Source: Lachnospiraceae bacterium UBA1760
Lineage (GTDB): Bacteria; Bacillota; Clostridia; Lachnospirales; Lachnospiraceae
Assembly (NCBI GenBank): GCA_002314775.1
Contig: DCHE01000003.1
Span: 55,490 to 82,607 of the forward strand
Direction of reading: 5' to 3'
Length of the DNA: 27,118 nucleotides
Under the pieces are notes generated by a model. It did no database searches, was not told the DNA's origin, and worked only from the letters and a program-made list of their open reading frames with translations. Below are positions 14,546-22,833 of this stretch, in pieces (position 1 is the stretch's first letter; each line of letters starts with the position of its first letter). The position numbers and the translations under genes were made by a program.

Positions 14546-14944
14546 TTAATGCTTATACAAATCTCTCCAGTCGAGATCTCCTCTCTCAAGTGCCTTAACC
14601 ATAAGCTCGGCTGAGGCAAGATTAGAGGCGATTGGAATATTGTGAATATCGCAAAGCATAAAAATATTATAGTAATCTCCCTCCTGGATTTTTCTTGTTA
14701 CAGGATCACAAAGGAAGATAACAAGATCCATCTGATTACTCTCAATCTGAATTCCAATCTGCTGAACGCCGCCTAGATGTCCAGCTAAAAATTTATGTAC
14801 TGTAAGCCCTGTAGCCTCCTCGACCAGTCTTCCAGTAGTTTCTGTTGCAAATAAAGTGTGTTTGCTTAAGATTCCCCTATAACCAATACAAAAGTTCTGC
14901 ATAAGTTTTTTCTTTGAATCATGAGCAATTAAAACAACGTTCAT
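14546..14944 (-). CDS. mgsA-like: Methylglyoxal synthase homologue with altered active site
   Basis: 132 residues, the usual length of MgsA, which converts dihydroxyacetone phosphate to methylglyoxal plus phosphate. The fold is clear: VLIAHDSKKK, LFATETTGRL, AGHLGGVQQIG, DLVIFLCDP, CDIHNIPIASN. Compared with E. coli MgsA (from memory), His19, Asp91 and Asp101 are kept (His8, Asp80, Asp90), but catalytic base Asp71 is Val60, His98 is Gln87, phosphate-site Ser65 is Ala54, and the following Pro is His55. The same enzyme activity is therefore doubtful; a regulatory or ligand-sensing role is possible. Lies nine bases after rodA and inside the wall cluster. Confidence 0.85.
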   Translation of the reverse strand: MNVVLIAHDSKKKLMQNFCIGYRGILSKHTLFATETTGRLVEEATGLTVHKFLAGHLGGVQQIGIQIESNQMDLVIFLCDPVTRKIQEGDYYNIFMLCDIHNIPIASNLASAELMVKALERGDLDWRDLYKH

Positions 14945-14953
14945 AACTTCCTC

Positions 14954-16066
14954 CTATAAAAACTTATCTCGTTGCAGACTTACATTAAGTACCATACCAA
15001 TACCAATAGCTGTACTTAGTAAAGAACTCAGACCATAACTAATAAATGGTAACGGAATTCCAGTATTAGGAAGAATCTGAGTTGCAACACTCACGTTAAT
15101 AAATGTCTGAAAGCCAATCATAAAACCTACAGCTGATGCAATCAGCATACCGCTAAGGTCCCTGGCTCTCCTAGCTACCCTAATACATTGTAACACTATA
15201 CCTAGTAATATTGCAATAATAATTACGCTTCCAATGAAACCTAATTCCTCGCCAATAACTGAAAAAATAAAGTCTGTCTGTTGCTCTGATATAAGATTTG
15301 CATCCTTTACAGTTGCAACATCGGTTGGGTTAATTCCCTTTCCATTTAGCTGTCCCGAACCAATTGCCATTACCGAATATACCTGCTGGGCAGAAATATC
15401 TCCATACTTTGATGGATAGAGGAAGGACATAATTCTGTTTATCTGATGAGCATAAAGAAGCTTCTGGTCCGGCTGCTGAATATACCATATAAATAATCCT
15501 GCCGCTGGAATAAGTACAAGAAGTGCTATTCCAATAAGCTTGTAGCTAAGTCCAGACAAATACAGCATAACAAGAACTACTGCGAGAATACAAATTGAGG
15601 TTGAAAGGTCTGGCTCCTTAAATATCAACAAGAGAGGCAGAACAATAAGTATCGCAAATGATACTAAGCACCTAAACGAATTAATCTCATCTCTCGCCTT
15701 ATTTTGTTCTAAAAACTTAGCAAAAAACACAATCAAGATAACCTTAGTCAGCTCTGATGGCTGGAAGGTGACACCAAAAAGACTAAACCATCTGGTTGCC
15801 TGGTTTACATTTATACCAAAAAGCAAAACCGATAATAAAAGAGCAAGGTTTATTCCGTAAAGAATTATATAAAATTTGCATATAAAATGATAATCAATAA
15901 AGGTTAATACAAGCATAATTCCTATGCTGAGTGCCACACCAAAAATCTGCTTATTTACAACTGACTCCTTGGCAGACTTAATCATCACCACACCAATACT
16001 CATGGCAATGAGCACAAACACAAAAATTCCAATATTAAAATCCTTTAAACGGTATTTTTGAAACAT
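14954..16066 (-). CDS. rodA: RodA-type SEDS peptidoglycan glycosyltransferase
   Basis: Polytopic membrane enzyme that polymerises lipid II into glycan strands together with a class B PBP. 370 residues with about ten membrane helices. SEDS features: FQPSELTKVILIVFFAKFL, FKEPDLSTS, QQTDFIFSVIGEELGF (includes the Asp that I recall as catalytic in RodA) and GIPLPFISYG near the C-terminus. Directly downstream of a PBP2 gene, so RodA (elongation) is preferred over FtsW (division) or SpoVE. GAAGGA lies upstream of ATG 16066. The 45-base gap to PBP2 has no clear terminator. Confidence 0.93.
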   Translation of the reverse strand: MFQKYRLKDFNIGIFVFVLIAMSIGVVMIKSAKESVVNKQIFGVALSIGIMLVLTFIDYHFICKFYIILYGINLALLLSVLLFGINVNQATRWFSLFGVTFQPSELTKVILIVFFAKFLEQNKARDEINSFRCLVSFAILIVLPLLLIFKEPDLSTSICILAVVLVMLYLSGLSYKLIGIALLVLIPAAGLFIWYIQQPDQKLLYAHQINRIMSFLYPSKYGDISAQQVYSVMAIGSGQLNGKGINPTDVATVKDANLISEQQTDFIFSVIGEELGFIGSVIIIAILLGIVLQCIRVARRARDLSGMLIASAVGFMIGFQTFINVSVATQILPNTGIPLPFISYGLSSLLSTAIGIGMVLNVSLQRDKFL

Positions 16067-16111
16067 TTTTATCCTTCTTCTTAATAAGTGTATTATCTGA
16101 CTCAGAAATAA

Positions 16112-18985
16112 TTAATCGCTAACCTCTCCTGAACCATTAAGCTCTACGCCTGCTAAAGCATCCTTGTCATACATATATGCGTAGATAAAGCCTGCAAGCT
16201 CTGCCGCATTACCAGAGTTATAACCATTCTGAATTACAACTGTAACCGAGGTCTCTGGTTTTTCATATGGCGCATATGAGATAAAAAGCGCATGGTTTGG
16301 TCTGTTTTTGTTCTCCTGAGCTGTACCAGTCTTTCCAGCAACTCTAACACGGATTTTATTTAAGAGTCTGTTGTCTCTTAAGTGATCACTAACAACCAGT
16401 CTCATTCCAGTGTGTACAGAATTCCATAATGTACTGCTGATATTTACGGTGTTATCAATTACAGCCTTATACTCTGTAACTGTTTCTCCCTCGTAATCTG
16501 TTATATGATCAAGAAGAGAAAGATCATAAACTGTACCGCTATTTGCAACAGCAGTAACATATTTTGAAAGCTGTGTAGGTGTATAGTTGTGCGTACCCTG
16601 TCCAATTGCAGAGGTTACGGCATCTCTGTCTGATATTTTAGGCTCCGACTCATCAAGCTCAATTCCTGATTTATCATCCAGTCCGAACATAGTAGCATAC
16701 TTGCTTAATGCATTTAAGCCCTTGGTATCTGAGTAGGTACCTGACTTTGTTGCCAGTCTGTAGCCCATTTCGTAGAAGAAATAGTTGCAGGAATGGTTAA
16801 GTGCCTGAGATATACCAATCGTACCGTGCGTACGTTTAGTTTTGTCCTTATAAATCCAGCATCGTGGAGAACCATAAACCTTATCGAAAATTCCTCTTGT
16901 CTGAACCTTTCCATCAACCTGAAGGACTCCCTCTTCCACTGCTGCAATTGAGCTTATAATCTTAAATGTGGAACCTGGTGCATTTCTCTGTTTGGTTGAT
17001 CTGTTGTAGAGCGGATTAGTCTTGTCATTAAGAAGCGTGTTATAGTAATCACTATCAACAGTGTTTGTGAGATAATTATTGTCGTAGCTAGGATAGCTGA
17101 CGAGAGCCTTAACCTGTCCGGAATTAACATCAGTAATTACAACCGCACCCGAGCATGGGTCAAGAGCAAGCATTGCAGGTGTAATCTCAATATTCTTAAT
17201 CTTCTTTATCATAAATTCATATGCAGATATATCACCCTTCTTAAATGCTGCATAATCTGTATCGCCAATTGACTCAAGTACATTCTGCTGATAGATAAGG
17301 TTAACAACATCCTTTCCAGTTATCTTGTTTGACTGAACAAGAACCTTAATCATAAGCTTGTCAAACTCTGTATCAGTACTAAGACTGTTTATTATGTATT
17401 TGCATAATATATCGTATATCTCACTTGAGCTGTAATATGAATTATCCATATCAATTGATGAAATATCAATAGCTTCGACGCTTATTGCATAGTCAAGATA
17501 CTCAGCCAGAGACATCTCCTCCGCAATGTATTTTTTGAACATAGGATCACTTGTCTCAATCATTGAGGATTTAAATATACCCTTGGCACTGAGCATCTCA
17601 AGTATGTATTCCATATAGTTTTTATACTCATTTTTAAGCTCTGACAGTGGAGTTCTTTTTGTTTCAATAATATCCTTAAGATTTGCGATTGTGTCAGCCT
17701 GCTTTTCCTTAAATTTTGCAAGAGTTTCTTTCTCAAGCGCAGAGGCAGTGTCGCTCTCCATCTTCTCAAGAGTAATATAGTTATTGTTAAACAGTGCAAA
17801 ATATACATCTGAAATCGGAATAATATGATCTGAATTATCATATGGTGCATACTGAATATCCTGAATATTGTTGAGAAGAATAACTGAAATCTCCTTCTCA
17901 AGCATATCATAGCAGTATTCCTGCAAATCACTATCTATTGAGAGATAAATATTATTTCCAGCCTCTGCAGGAGTATCATTTATTACATCGAGAACCTTAC
18001 CTAGATTATCAACGTACATCTGCTTTTCTCCAGCCTTTCCTCTAAGCTCGGACTCATAATATTTCTCTAATCCAGTTTTACCTACTACATCATCACTCTT
18101 ATACTGAACCTCAAGCTTATCGTTAGAGTTAAGCTCCTCCAAATCCTCTGTTGATGCCTTGCCGACATAACCAATTATTGAGGCAAAATACTTTGCATCA
18201 TTGTATACTCTTAAGCTGCTGACAGTAACCTCCATTCCGAGAAGCTCATCAGAGTGCTCCTTTATGGCTGAATAGCTTTCCTCACTGATATCTGTTGCAA
18301 TGTTAACTGGAACATACTGCTGGAATCTGTTTAACCAAAGCTTATATCTGCAGGCAATAATCTTTAAAGCCTCAACATTTGTATATTCACTGGAAACATC
18401 AAAATTCTTTGTTTTGGCATTTCCATATCTAAGATAATTGATTACGTCCTCAGGAGAAGAATTTTTCTGCTCTTCTGTGAGCGCATCATAGCTATTTACA
18501 GCATAAACATCCTTGAGGAAGTTATTCAGGGTATTGCCTGATACTGTAAATGTATAGATATTATTCATATATACAATAGGGAAATCTGTACTGATTGAGT
18601 CACCATTTTTCTCAAGGATAGAGATAGTTTTAAATACAATCTCATTCTTCAGTGTGTTTTCAGATACTCCTCTTTCCTTTGCCATTACGGCAAGAGCCGT
18701 ATCATTTCCAAAGGTAAGATTGTATGAAAGCTTATTATATGCAAGAAGTTTTCCGTTGCAGTCATAGAAATTTCCTCTGATGGAATCTATCTTTAAGGTT
18801 TTTAAGGTCTTAACCTGAAAGCTGTCCTCGTAGTTTTGTCCCTCAACTATCTGAAGAACAAAAAGTCTGTGCACGAGCAGTGAGAACATCACAAGAATTG
18901 CCAGTGTAACCGGAAACATTCGGCTTTTTATATATTCAATTAAAATGTCCTTTATAGATGTTAAAATTTCTTTTATTATCTTCAT
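16112..18985 (-). CDS. mrdA: Class B penicillin-binding protein 2 with a large insertion
   Basis: Transpeptidase partner of RodA, anchored by one membrane segment (about residues 24-46) with the catalytic domain outside. 957 residues against roughly 600-720 for most PBP2. The pedestal domain spans about 65-350 (SIRGNFYD, VVGKTGLEKYYE). Transpeptidase motifs are S-T-F-K (Ser672), S-C-N (732-734) and K-T-G (885-887), all intact. The extra length lies between DLQEYCYDMLEKEI (about 354-366) and LDPCSGAVVITDVNSG (about 608-623): some 235 residues, charged and helical, with no motif I recognise. Such long PBP2 forms may be normal in Lachnospiraceae. The start is preceded by an 11-bp tandem repeat. 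Confidence 0.93.
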   Translation of the reverse strand: MKIIKEILTSIKDILIEYIKSRMFPVTLAILVMFSLLVHRLFVLQIVEGQNYEDSFQVKTLKTLKIDSIRGNFYDCNGKLLAYNKLSYNLTFGNDTALAVMAKERGVSENTLKNEIVFKTISILEKNGDSISTDFPIVYMNNIYTFTVSGNTLNNFLKDVYAVNSYDALTEEQKNSSPEDVINYLRYGNAKTKNFDVSSEYTNVEALKIIACRYKLWLNRFQQYVPVNIATDISEESYSAIKEHSDELLGMEVTVSSLRVYNDAKYFASIIGYVGKASTEDLEELNSNDKLEVQYKSDDVVGKTGLEKYYESELRGKAGEKQMYVDNLGKVLDVINDTPAEAGNNIYLSIDSDLQEYCYDMLEKEISVILLNNIQDIQYAPYDNSDHIIPISDVYFALFNNNYITLEKMESDTASALEKETLAKFKEKQADTIANLKDIIETKRTPLSELKNEYKNYMEYILEMLSAKGIFKSSMIETSDPMFKKYIAEEMSLAEYLDYAISVEAIDISSIDMDNSYYSSSEIYDILCKYIINSLSTDTEFDKLMIKVLVQSNKITGKDVVNLIYQQNVLESIGDTDYAAFKKGDISAYEFMIKKIKNIEITPAMLALDPCSGAVVITDVNSGQVKALVSYPSYDNNYLTNTVDSDYYNTLLNDKTNPLYNRSTKQRNAPGSTFKIISSIAAVEEGVLQVDGKVQTRGIFDKVYGSPRCWIYKDKTKRTHGTIGISQALNHSCNYFFYEMGYRLATKSGTYSDTKGLNALSKYATMFGLDDKSGIELDESEPKISDRDAVTSAIGQGTHNYTPTQLSKYVTAVANSGTVYDLSLLDHITDYEGETVTEYKAVIDNTVNISSTLWNSVHTGMRLVVSDHLRDNRLLNKIRVRVAGKTGTAQENKNRPNHALFISYAPYEKPETSVTVVIQNGYNSGNAAELAGFIYAYMYDKDALAGVELNGSGEVSD

Positions 18986-19006
18986 TTTAAATGCCTTTTA
19001 AATGCC
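18985..19006. repeat. 11-bp tandem duplication before the PBP2 start
   Basis: TTTTAAATGCC at 18985-18995 is repeated exactly at 18996-19006. On the coding strand each copy supplies AAAGGCATTT, a weak ribosome-binding-like AAAGG, in the 25-base gap between the mreD stop and the PBP2 ATG. The copy nearest the start overlaps the A of the ATG. Confidence 0.9.
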
Positions 19007-19010
19007 TTTT

Positions 19011-19541
19011 TTAAATACTGCTAACCTCAGTGGTCGTCTTTCTTTTCTTCGGCTTCTTTTTAAGTCCTTTATTAACTAATACCAGAATTCTGTACAGAAT
19101 CAGAGTTACCAGCACAGAAAGAAGCATCTGAGGAAGTATTATCGACGTGAAATAGCTTGAAAAGCTTGTCTTATTCCTAAGTAAAAATGAGAAAATATAG
19201 ATGACAAAATTAATACCCAGACTGTCAAGAATTGTAACAATAACTGGGAGCATAATATCCTCCATAAGATAGCTTCTGTGAACAAGACCATTTGTATAGC
19301 CGATTATCATATAAATGAGCATATACATACCAATATGGTCCGTGTAGAAAATATCCATCAGAAATCCGCCGAGAACTCCAACAAGGAGCCCCTCCTTACG
19401 GCCTCTCATGATTCCAAAGGACATTGTAACTATCATAACAAGATCTGGCGCCATACCTATTAGATTATGAAATGAGAATAACGCTGTCTGCAAAAGAAAG
19501 CTAAGCAGTGTTATTAATGATAACGTTATAAATCTAAGCAT
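19011..19541 (-). CDS. mreD: Rod-shape-determining protein MreD
   Basis: 176-residue hydrophobic protein with about five membrane helices, starting one base after the mreC stop. LLSFLLQTALFSFHNLIGMAPDLV and FGIMRGRKEGLLVGVLGGFLMDIF match the MreD pattern. It is a membrane component of the elongation complex with MreC, RodA and PBP2. GGAAG inside the end of mreC is the likely ribosome binding site. Identity rests on order (mreC-mreD-mrdA) as well as sequence, since MreD is poorly conserved. Confidence 0.92.
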   Translation of the reverse strand: MLRFITLSLITLLSFLLQTALFSFHNLIGMAPDLVMIVTMSFGIMRGRKEGLLVGVLGGFLMDIFYTDHIGMYMLIYMIIGYTNGLVHRSYLMEDIMLPVIVTILDSLGINFVIYIFSFLLRNKTSFSSYFTSIILPQMLLSVLVTLILYRILVLVNKGLKKKPKKRKTTTEVSSI

Positions 19542-19542
19542 T

Positions 19543-20394
19543 TTAATAATTTACTTCCTGTTTTCTGTCAGTGATTACCAGAACCTCTGTTACATTTGAA
19601 AAGTCAACTGCAGGTGTAAGCCTTGCAGATTTTGTCAAATTGTTAGAATCCATAGATATCTCTGTAATATAACCAATTGTAATTCCATAGAAATATCTGT
19701 CGGAAAAGCTTGAGGTTACTACTCTGTCCCCTACACTTATATCTGCATCCTTGTCTATATCTGTTATAAAGATATAGCCATCCTTAATTGTATCAAGATT
19801 TCCCTCAACATTTCCAATTGATGATGAAGGAAGTATCTCACAGGATACATTTTGCCTGTCATCAACGATTGCTCTGACCTTTGAATAATTGTCATAGGCC
19901 TCTACAACAATTCCAAGAAGTCCATCATCACAAAGGACATTGCACTCCTCATAAACACCATCATTAAGTCCCTTATCAATATAAAATTCATTGAACCAGG
20001 AAAGAGAGTTGGTTGAGAATACACGGGCTGCAGTTTTATTGTAATCCGGATATAGATTATCCAGGGAATAAAGCTCTCTCAGTCTTGACAGCTCGTTAAG
20101 CTCTGTCTCGTACTTTGATGATTCTGCTTTATATGCTTTAATCTCCTTTTTCAGCTGCTCATTTTCCTCTATGAGTGCCTTCTTTTCAGCAATTATATTC
20201 GATTTGTCACTAAACCACTCACCTATACGATTTACACCCTGCTGCATAGGAATAACGAGCTTACCCATATACTCCTTTATCGGACGTATGCTTGCAGGAC
20301 TAAAATATGAAATGAATAGTAAAATCAAACTAATTACTGAAAAAAACAGTAAAAGATATTTAGGATTAATGTCTTTTTTCTTATTGATTTTCAT
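19543..20394 (-). CDS. mreC: Rod-shape-determining protein MreC
   Basis: 283 residues: one membrane segment (about 13-33), a coiled coil (about 65-105, EKKALIEENEQLKKEIKAYKAE), then the double beta-barrel domain with FNEFYIDKGLNDGV, LLGIVVEAYDNYSKVRAIVDD and VGDRVVTSSFSDRYFYGITIGYI. MreC binds PBP2 outside the membrane and helps activate RodA-PBP2. ATG 20394 directly follows the radC stop with no gap. The cytoskeletal partner mreB, which normally precedes mreC, is missing here and must lie elsewhere or be absent. Confidence 0.95.
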   Translation of the reverse strand: MKINKKKDINPKYLLLFFSVISLILLFISYFSPASIRPIKEYMGKLVIPMQQGVNRIGEWFSDKSNIIAEKKALIEENEQLKKEIKAYKAESSKYETELNELSRLRELYSLDNLYPDYNKTAARVFSTNSLSWFNEFYIDKGLNDGVYEECNVLCDDGLLGIVVEAYDNYSKVRAIVDDRQNVSCEILPSSSIGNVEGNLDTIKDGYIFITDIDKDADISVGDRVVTSSFSDRYFYGITIGYITEISMDSNNLTKSARLTPAVDFSNVTEVLVITDRKQEVNY

Positions 20395-21087
20395 CTAGAG
20401 CAAACCTCTTTCAACCAGGCTGGAGTATCTCATATCTCCCACAATAATGTGGTCGAGCAGCTTTATTCCAAGCATATCTCCTACCGCCTTTATTTTCTTT
20501 GAAACAACTATATCTGCATTGCTTGGCTCAGGATTTCCCGATGGGTGATTATGCACAAGAATCAGACTAACAGCATCATACTTAAGAGCTTCTATAAAAA
20601 TTTCTCTTGGGGATGCTGGGGAAGCATTTACTGTTCCCTCTGATATCATTATCTCCTTGACAAGGGCATTTGAGCCATTGAAAAACAGTGCATACATTCT
20701 TTCCTTCGCAAGATATCTCATGTTTTCCATGAAATAATCCGCTACAGCCTCTGGAGAGTCTAATGTAATACGTGACTTAAATGAAGTTCGCGCCATCCTC
20801 TTCGAAAGTTCGCAAAGCGCCATAATCTGACATGCCTTAATCTCTCCCACTCCCTTAATTTTAGTGAGTTCCTTCTCAGTCAGGTAATTGAGTCCGGATA
20901 AGCCCTTATAAACCGGGTGTGAATTAAGTATCAGCTGTGCAATGTCTATAACATTACTCTCCCTTGAGCCACTCCTAAGAAGTATTGCTATTAATTCTGC
21001 ATCTCCTAGAGAACTGACTCCGTATTTTTTAGCTTTTTCATATGGCCTTTCACATGCGGCCATATCATTTATTTTGATAATTGACAT
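20395..21087 (-). CDS. radC: RadC-family JAB/MPN-domain protein
   Basis: 230 residues from ATG 21087, chosen because AAAGGA lies eight bases upstream and MSIIKIN fits family N-termini; an in-frame ATG at 21108 with GAGAGGT upstream would add seven residues and cannot be excluded. An N-terminal helix-hairpin-helix region (LTKIKGVGEIKACQIMAL) is followed by the JAB metal motif LVHNHPSGNPEPSNAD. RadC homologues carry a metalloprotease-like fold of uncertain function; the old DNA-repair name is not well supported. radC next to mre genes is conserved in Firmicutes. Confidence 0.93.
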   Translation of the reverse strand: MSIIKINDMAACERPYEKAKKYGVSSLGDAELIAILLRSGSRESNVIDIAQLILNSHPVYKGLSGLNYLTEKELTKIKGVGEIKACQIMALCELSKRMARTSFKSRITLDSPEAVADYFMENMRYLAKERMYALFFNGSNALVKEIMISEGTVNASPASPREIFIEALKYDAVSLILVHNHPSGNPEPSNADIVVSKKIKAVGDMLGIKLLDHIIVGDMRYSSLVERGLL

Positions 21088-21144
21088 AGGTATCTTCCTT
21101 TCATACATTCATTACCTCTCCGACGTATGAAAAGAACACTATAA

Positions 21145-21405
21145 TTATAGTAGCTTGTATATAAGAATACTAATTATTATACCAAGAATACTTGCAAGAT
21201 TGATTGTAATTGTAAGTCCAAAGGTAAGTACTATTATTCCCAAATCAAGCACAACAGGTGAGGAAAGACCAAAGGTCTGTCCATAGTTTAACCAGCTCAG
21301 AAATGAAATATCCCTACAAAGGTAACCCACAAAGCCCCCAAGAACCAATCCGCAGAGCATAATTATAAGTAGTGTCCAACCATTTTTATTAGCTATCTTT
21401 GCCAT
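21145..21405 (-). CDS. DUF4321 membrane protein
   Basis: 86 residues with two membrane segments (about 10-30 and 52-84). GLVLGGFVGYL, SWLNYGQTFGL and VLDLGIIVLTFGLTITINLASILGIIISILIY match the DUF4321 family of Clostridia as I recall it. Function is unknown. It lies 57 bases before radC and the mre genes, a setting in keeping with a cell-envelope role. AAAGGA precedes ATG 21405. Confidence 0.8.
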   Translation of the reverse strand: MAKIANKNGWTLLIIMLCGLVLGGFVGYLCRDISFLSWLNYGQTFGLSSPVVLDLGIIVLTFGLTITINLASILGIIISILIYKLL

Positions 21406-21437
21406 TTCCCATATCCTTTCAAAAATGTCAAATTATT

Positions 21438-22721
21438 TTACCATACAATAAGGTTTTTATCCACAATTTTCTGTAATGACATCATTATACCAAACTTTGC
21501 ATGCTGGTAAGTAAGTCCACCCTGGAAGTATACAGCGTATGGCTCCTTTAGTGGTGCATCTGCACTGAGCTCAATGGATGAGCCGGAAGTAAATGCTCCT
21601 GCTGCCATTATTACCTCGCTGTCGTATCCAGGCATTGCCCATGGCACAGGTGTAACATAGCTGTCCACAGGTGCTGCACTCTGAATACCCTCACAGAAGG
21701 CACAGATGAGCTCTGGAGTACCAAGCTCAACAGCCTGAATAATGTCATGTCTTTTCTCAGTTGCATTTGGAACGGCCTTAAAGCCAAGTCCCTCATATAC
21801 ATTTGCAGCAAAAATTGCCCCCTTTAAGGCTGCTGCCGTAACTGTTGGTGCAAGAAAAAGTCCCTGTGCAAACTGGCGTGTTGCTGACATTGAAGCTCCA
21901 ACTTCCTTTCCCAGTCCTGGTGTTGTAAGTCTTGTTGCAGCATTTGCAACGCACTCCTTTGTTCCGCAGATGTAACCACCAATTGGAGCAATTCCTCCAC
22001 CTATATTTTTGATGAGTGAACCGACCACCATGTCGGCTCCGACATCTGAAGGCTCAATAACGTCAACAAACTCGCCGTAGCAGTTGTCTACCATACAGAT
22101 GACATCACTCTTAATATCCTTAATAAACTTAATGATATCGCCAATCTGAGCCACAGATAAGGTTGGCCTTACATCATAGCCCTTTGACCTCTGTATCTCA
22201 ATTAGCTTTGTTTTTTCATTTATAGCATTTTTAATTCCATCATAATCCCAGGAACCATCCGGCAAAAGATCAACCTGCTTAAAGGTAACACCATACTCTG
22301 CAAGTGAACCTCTTTCAGGTCTTACACCAATTACACCCTCAAGAGTATCGTAAACCTTGCCGGCAACTGATAAAATCTCATCTCCCGGTCTTAAATTTCC
22401 AAAAAGTGCAACGGTAAGTGCATGTGTTCCACAGGTAATCTGCTGCCTTACAAGGGCATCCTCTGTGTGGAAAATGTCTGCATATATCTTCTCTAAGGTA
22501 TCACGTCCTTCGTCAGTATATCCATAACCGGTTGAACCGTGAAGATGATTCTCCGCAAATCTGTTCTCCTGCATGGCCTTAATAACCTTAACCTGATTTT
22601 GCTCTGCAACCTTATCGATTGCATCAAATCTCTCCTTAAGCTTATCCTCCATGCTGCTGCAGTAATCGTAAACCTTCTCATCAATTCCGAGAGAAAGATA
22701 GTATTCCTTTAATTTATCCAA
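21438..22721 (-). CDS. PLP-dependent methionine gamma-lyase-like protein (aluminium-resistance family, YnbB)
   Basis: 427 residues from TTG 22721. This start has GGAGG eight bases upstream; the alternative TTG 22736 has its own GGAGG only four bases away, the two signals being copies of an 11-bp duplication. Fold type I PLP enzyme: ITCGTHALTVALFGNLRPGDEI (cofactor phosphate region), VICMVDNCYGEFVD (Asp under the ring) and SLIKNIGGGIAPIGGYI with the Schiff-base lysine. The family is annotated as aluminium-resistance protein or methionine gamma-lyase family; the substrate is not established. First gene of the tight run leading to the mre cluster. Confidence 0.88.
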   Translation of the reverse strand: MDKLKEYYLSLGIDEKVYDYCSSMEDKLKERFDAIDKVAEQNQVKVIKAMQENRFAENHLHGSTGYGYTDEGRDTLEKIYADIFHTEDALVRQQITCGTHALTVALFGNLRPGDEILSVAGKVYDTLEGVIGVRPERGSLAEYGVTFKQVDLLPDGSWDYDGIKNAINEKTKLIEIQRSKGYDVRPTLSVAQIGDIIKFIKDIKSDVICMVDNCYGEFVDVIEPSDVGADMVVGSLIKNIGGGIAPIGGYICGTKECVANAATRLTTPGLGKEVGASMSATRQFAQGLFLAPTVTAAALKGAIFAANVYEGLGFKAVPNATEKRHDIIQAVELGTPELICAFCEGIQSAAPVDSYVTPVPWAMPGYDSEVIMAAGAFTSGSSIELSADAPLKEPYAVYFQGGLTYQHAKFGIMMSLQKIVDKNLIVW

Positions 22722-22724
22722 GGT

Positions 22725-22746
22725 AGTTTCCTCCAAGTTTCCTCCA
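22725..22746. repeat. 11-bp tandem duplication carrying a duplicated ribosome binding site
   Basis: AGTTTCCTCCA at 22725-22735 is repeated exactly at 22736-22746. On the coding strand each copy holds TGGAGGAAACT, so two GGAGG motifs stand in tandem. One serves TTG 22721 at eight bases, the other would serve TTG 22736 at a short four bases. The duplication probably extended the leader or created the second possible start. Confidence 0.9.
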
Positions 22747-22833
22747 ACTATGATAGCCGTAATAAAACACTGTATAATAGTTTACATAAGCTATCTTTTT
22801 ATTTGTTATATTTTTTATTAATATATTATTAAT

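Noticed and set aside
21128..21140. TATAAT within the palindrome CTATAATTATAG as a radC promoter
   Set aside because: No acceptable -35 stands 16 to 18 bases upstream; the best hexamer there matches TTGACA poorly.
22747..22833. Promoter or terminator in the AT-rich gap between miaA and the PLP-lyase gene
   Set aside because: Only a -10-like TATTAT without a -35 and a six-pair GATAGC/GCTATC stem with a loop over 30 bases were seen. A promoter here is plausible from layout but not supported by sequence.
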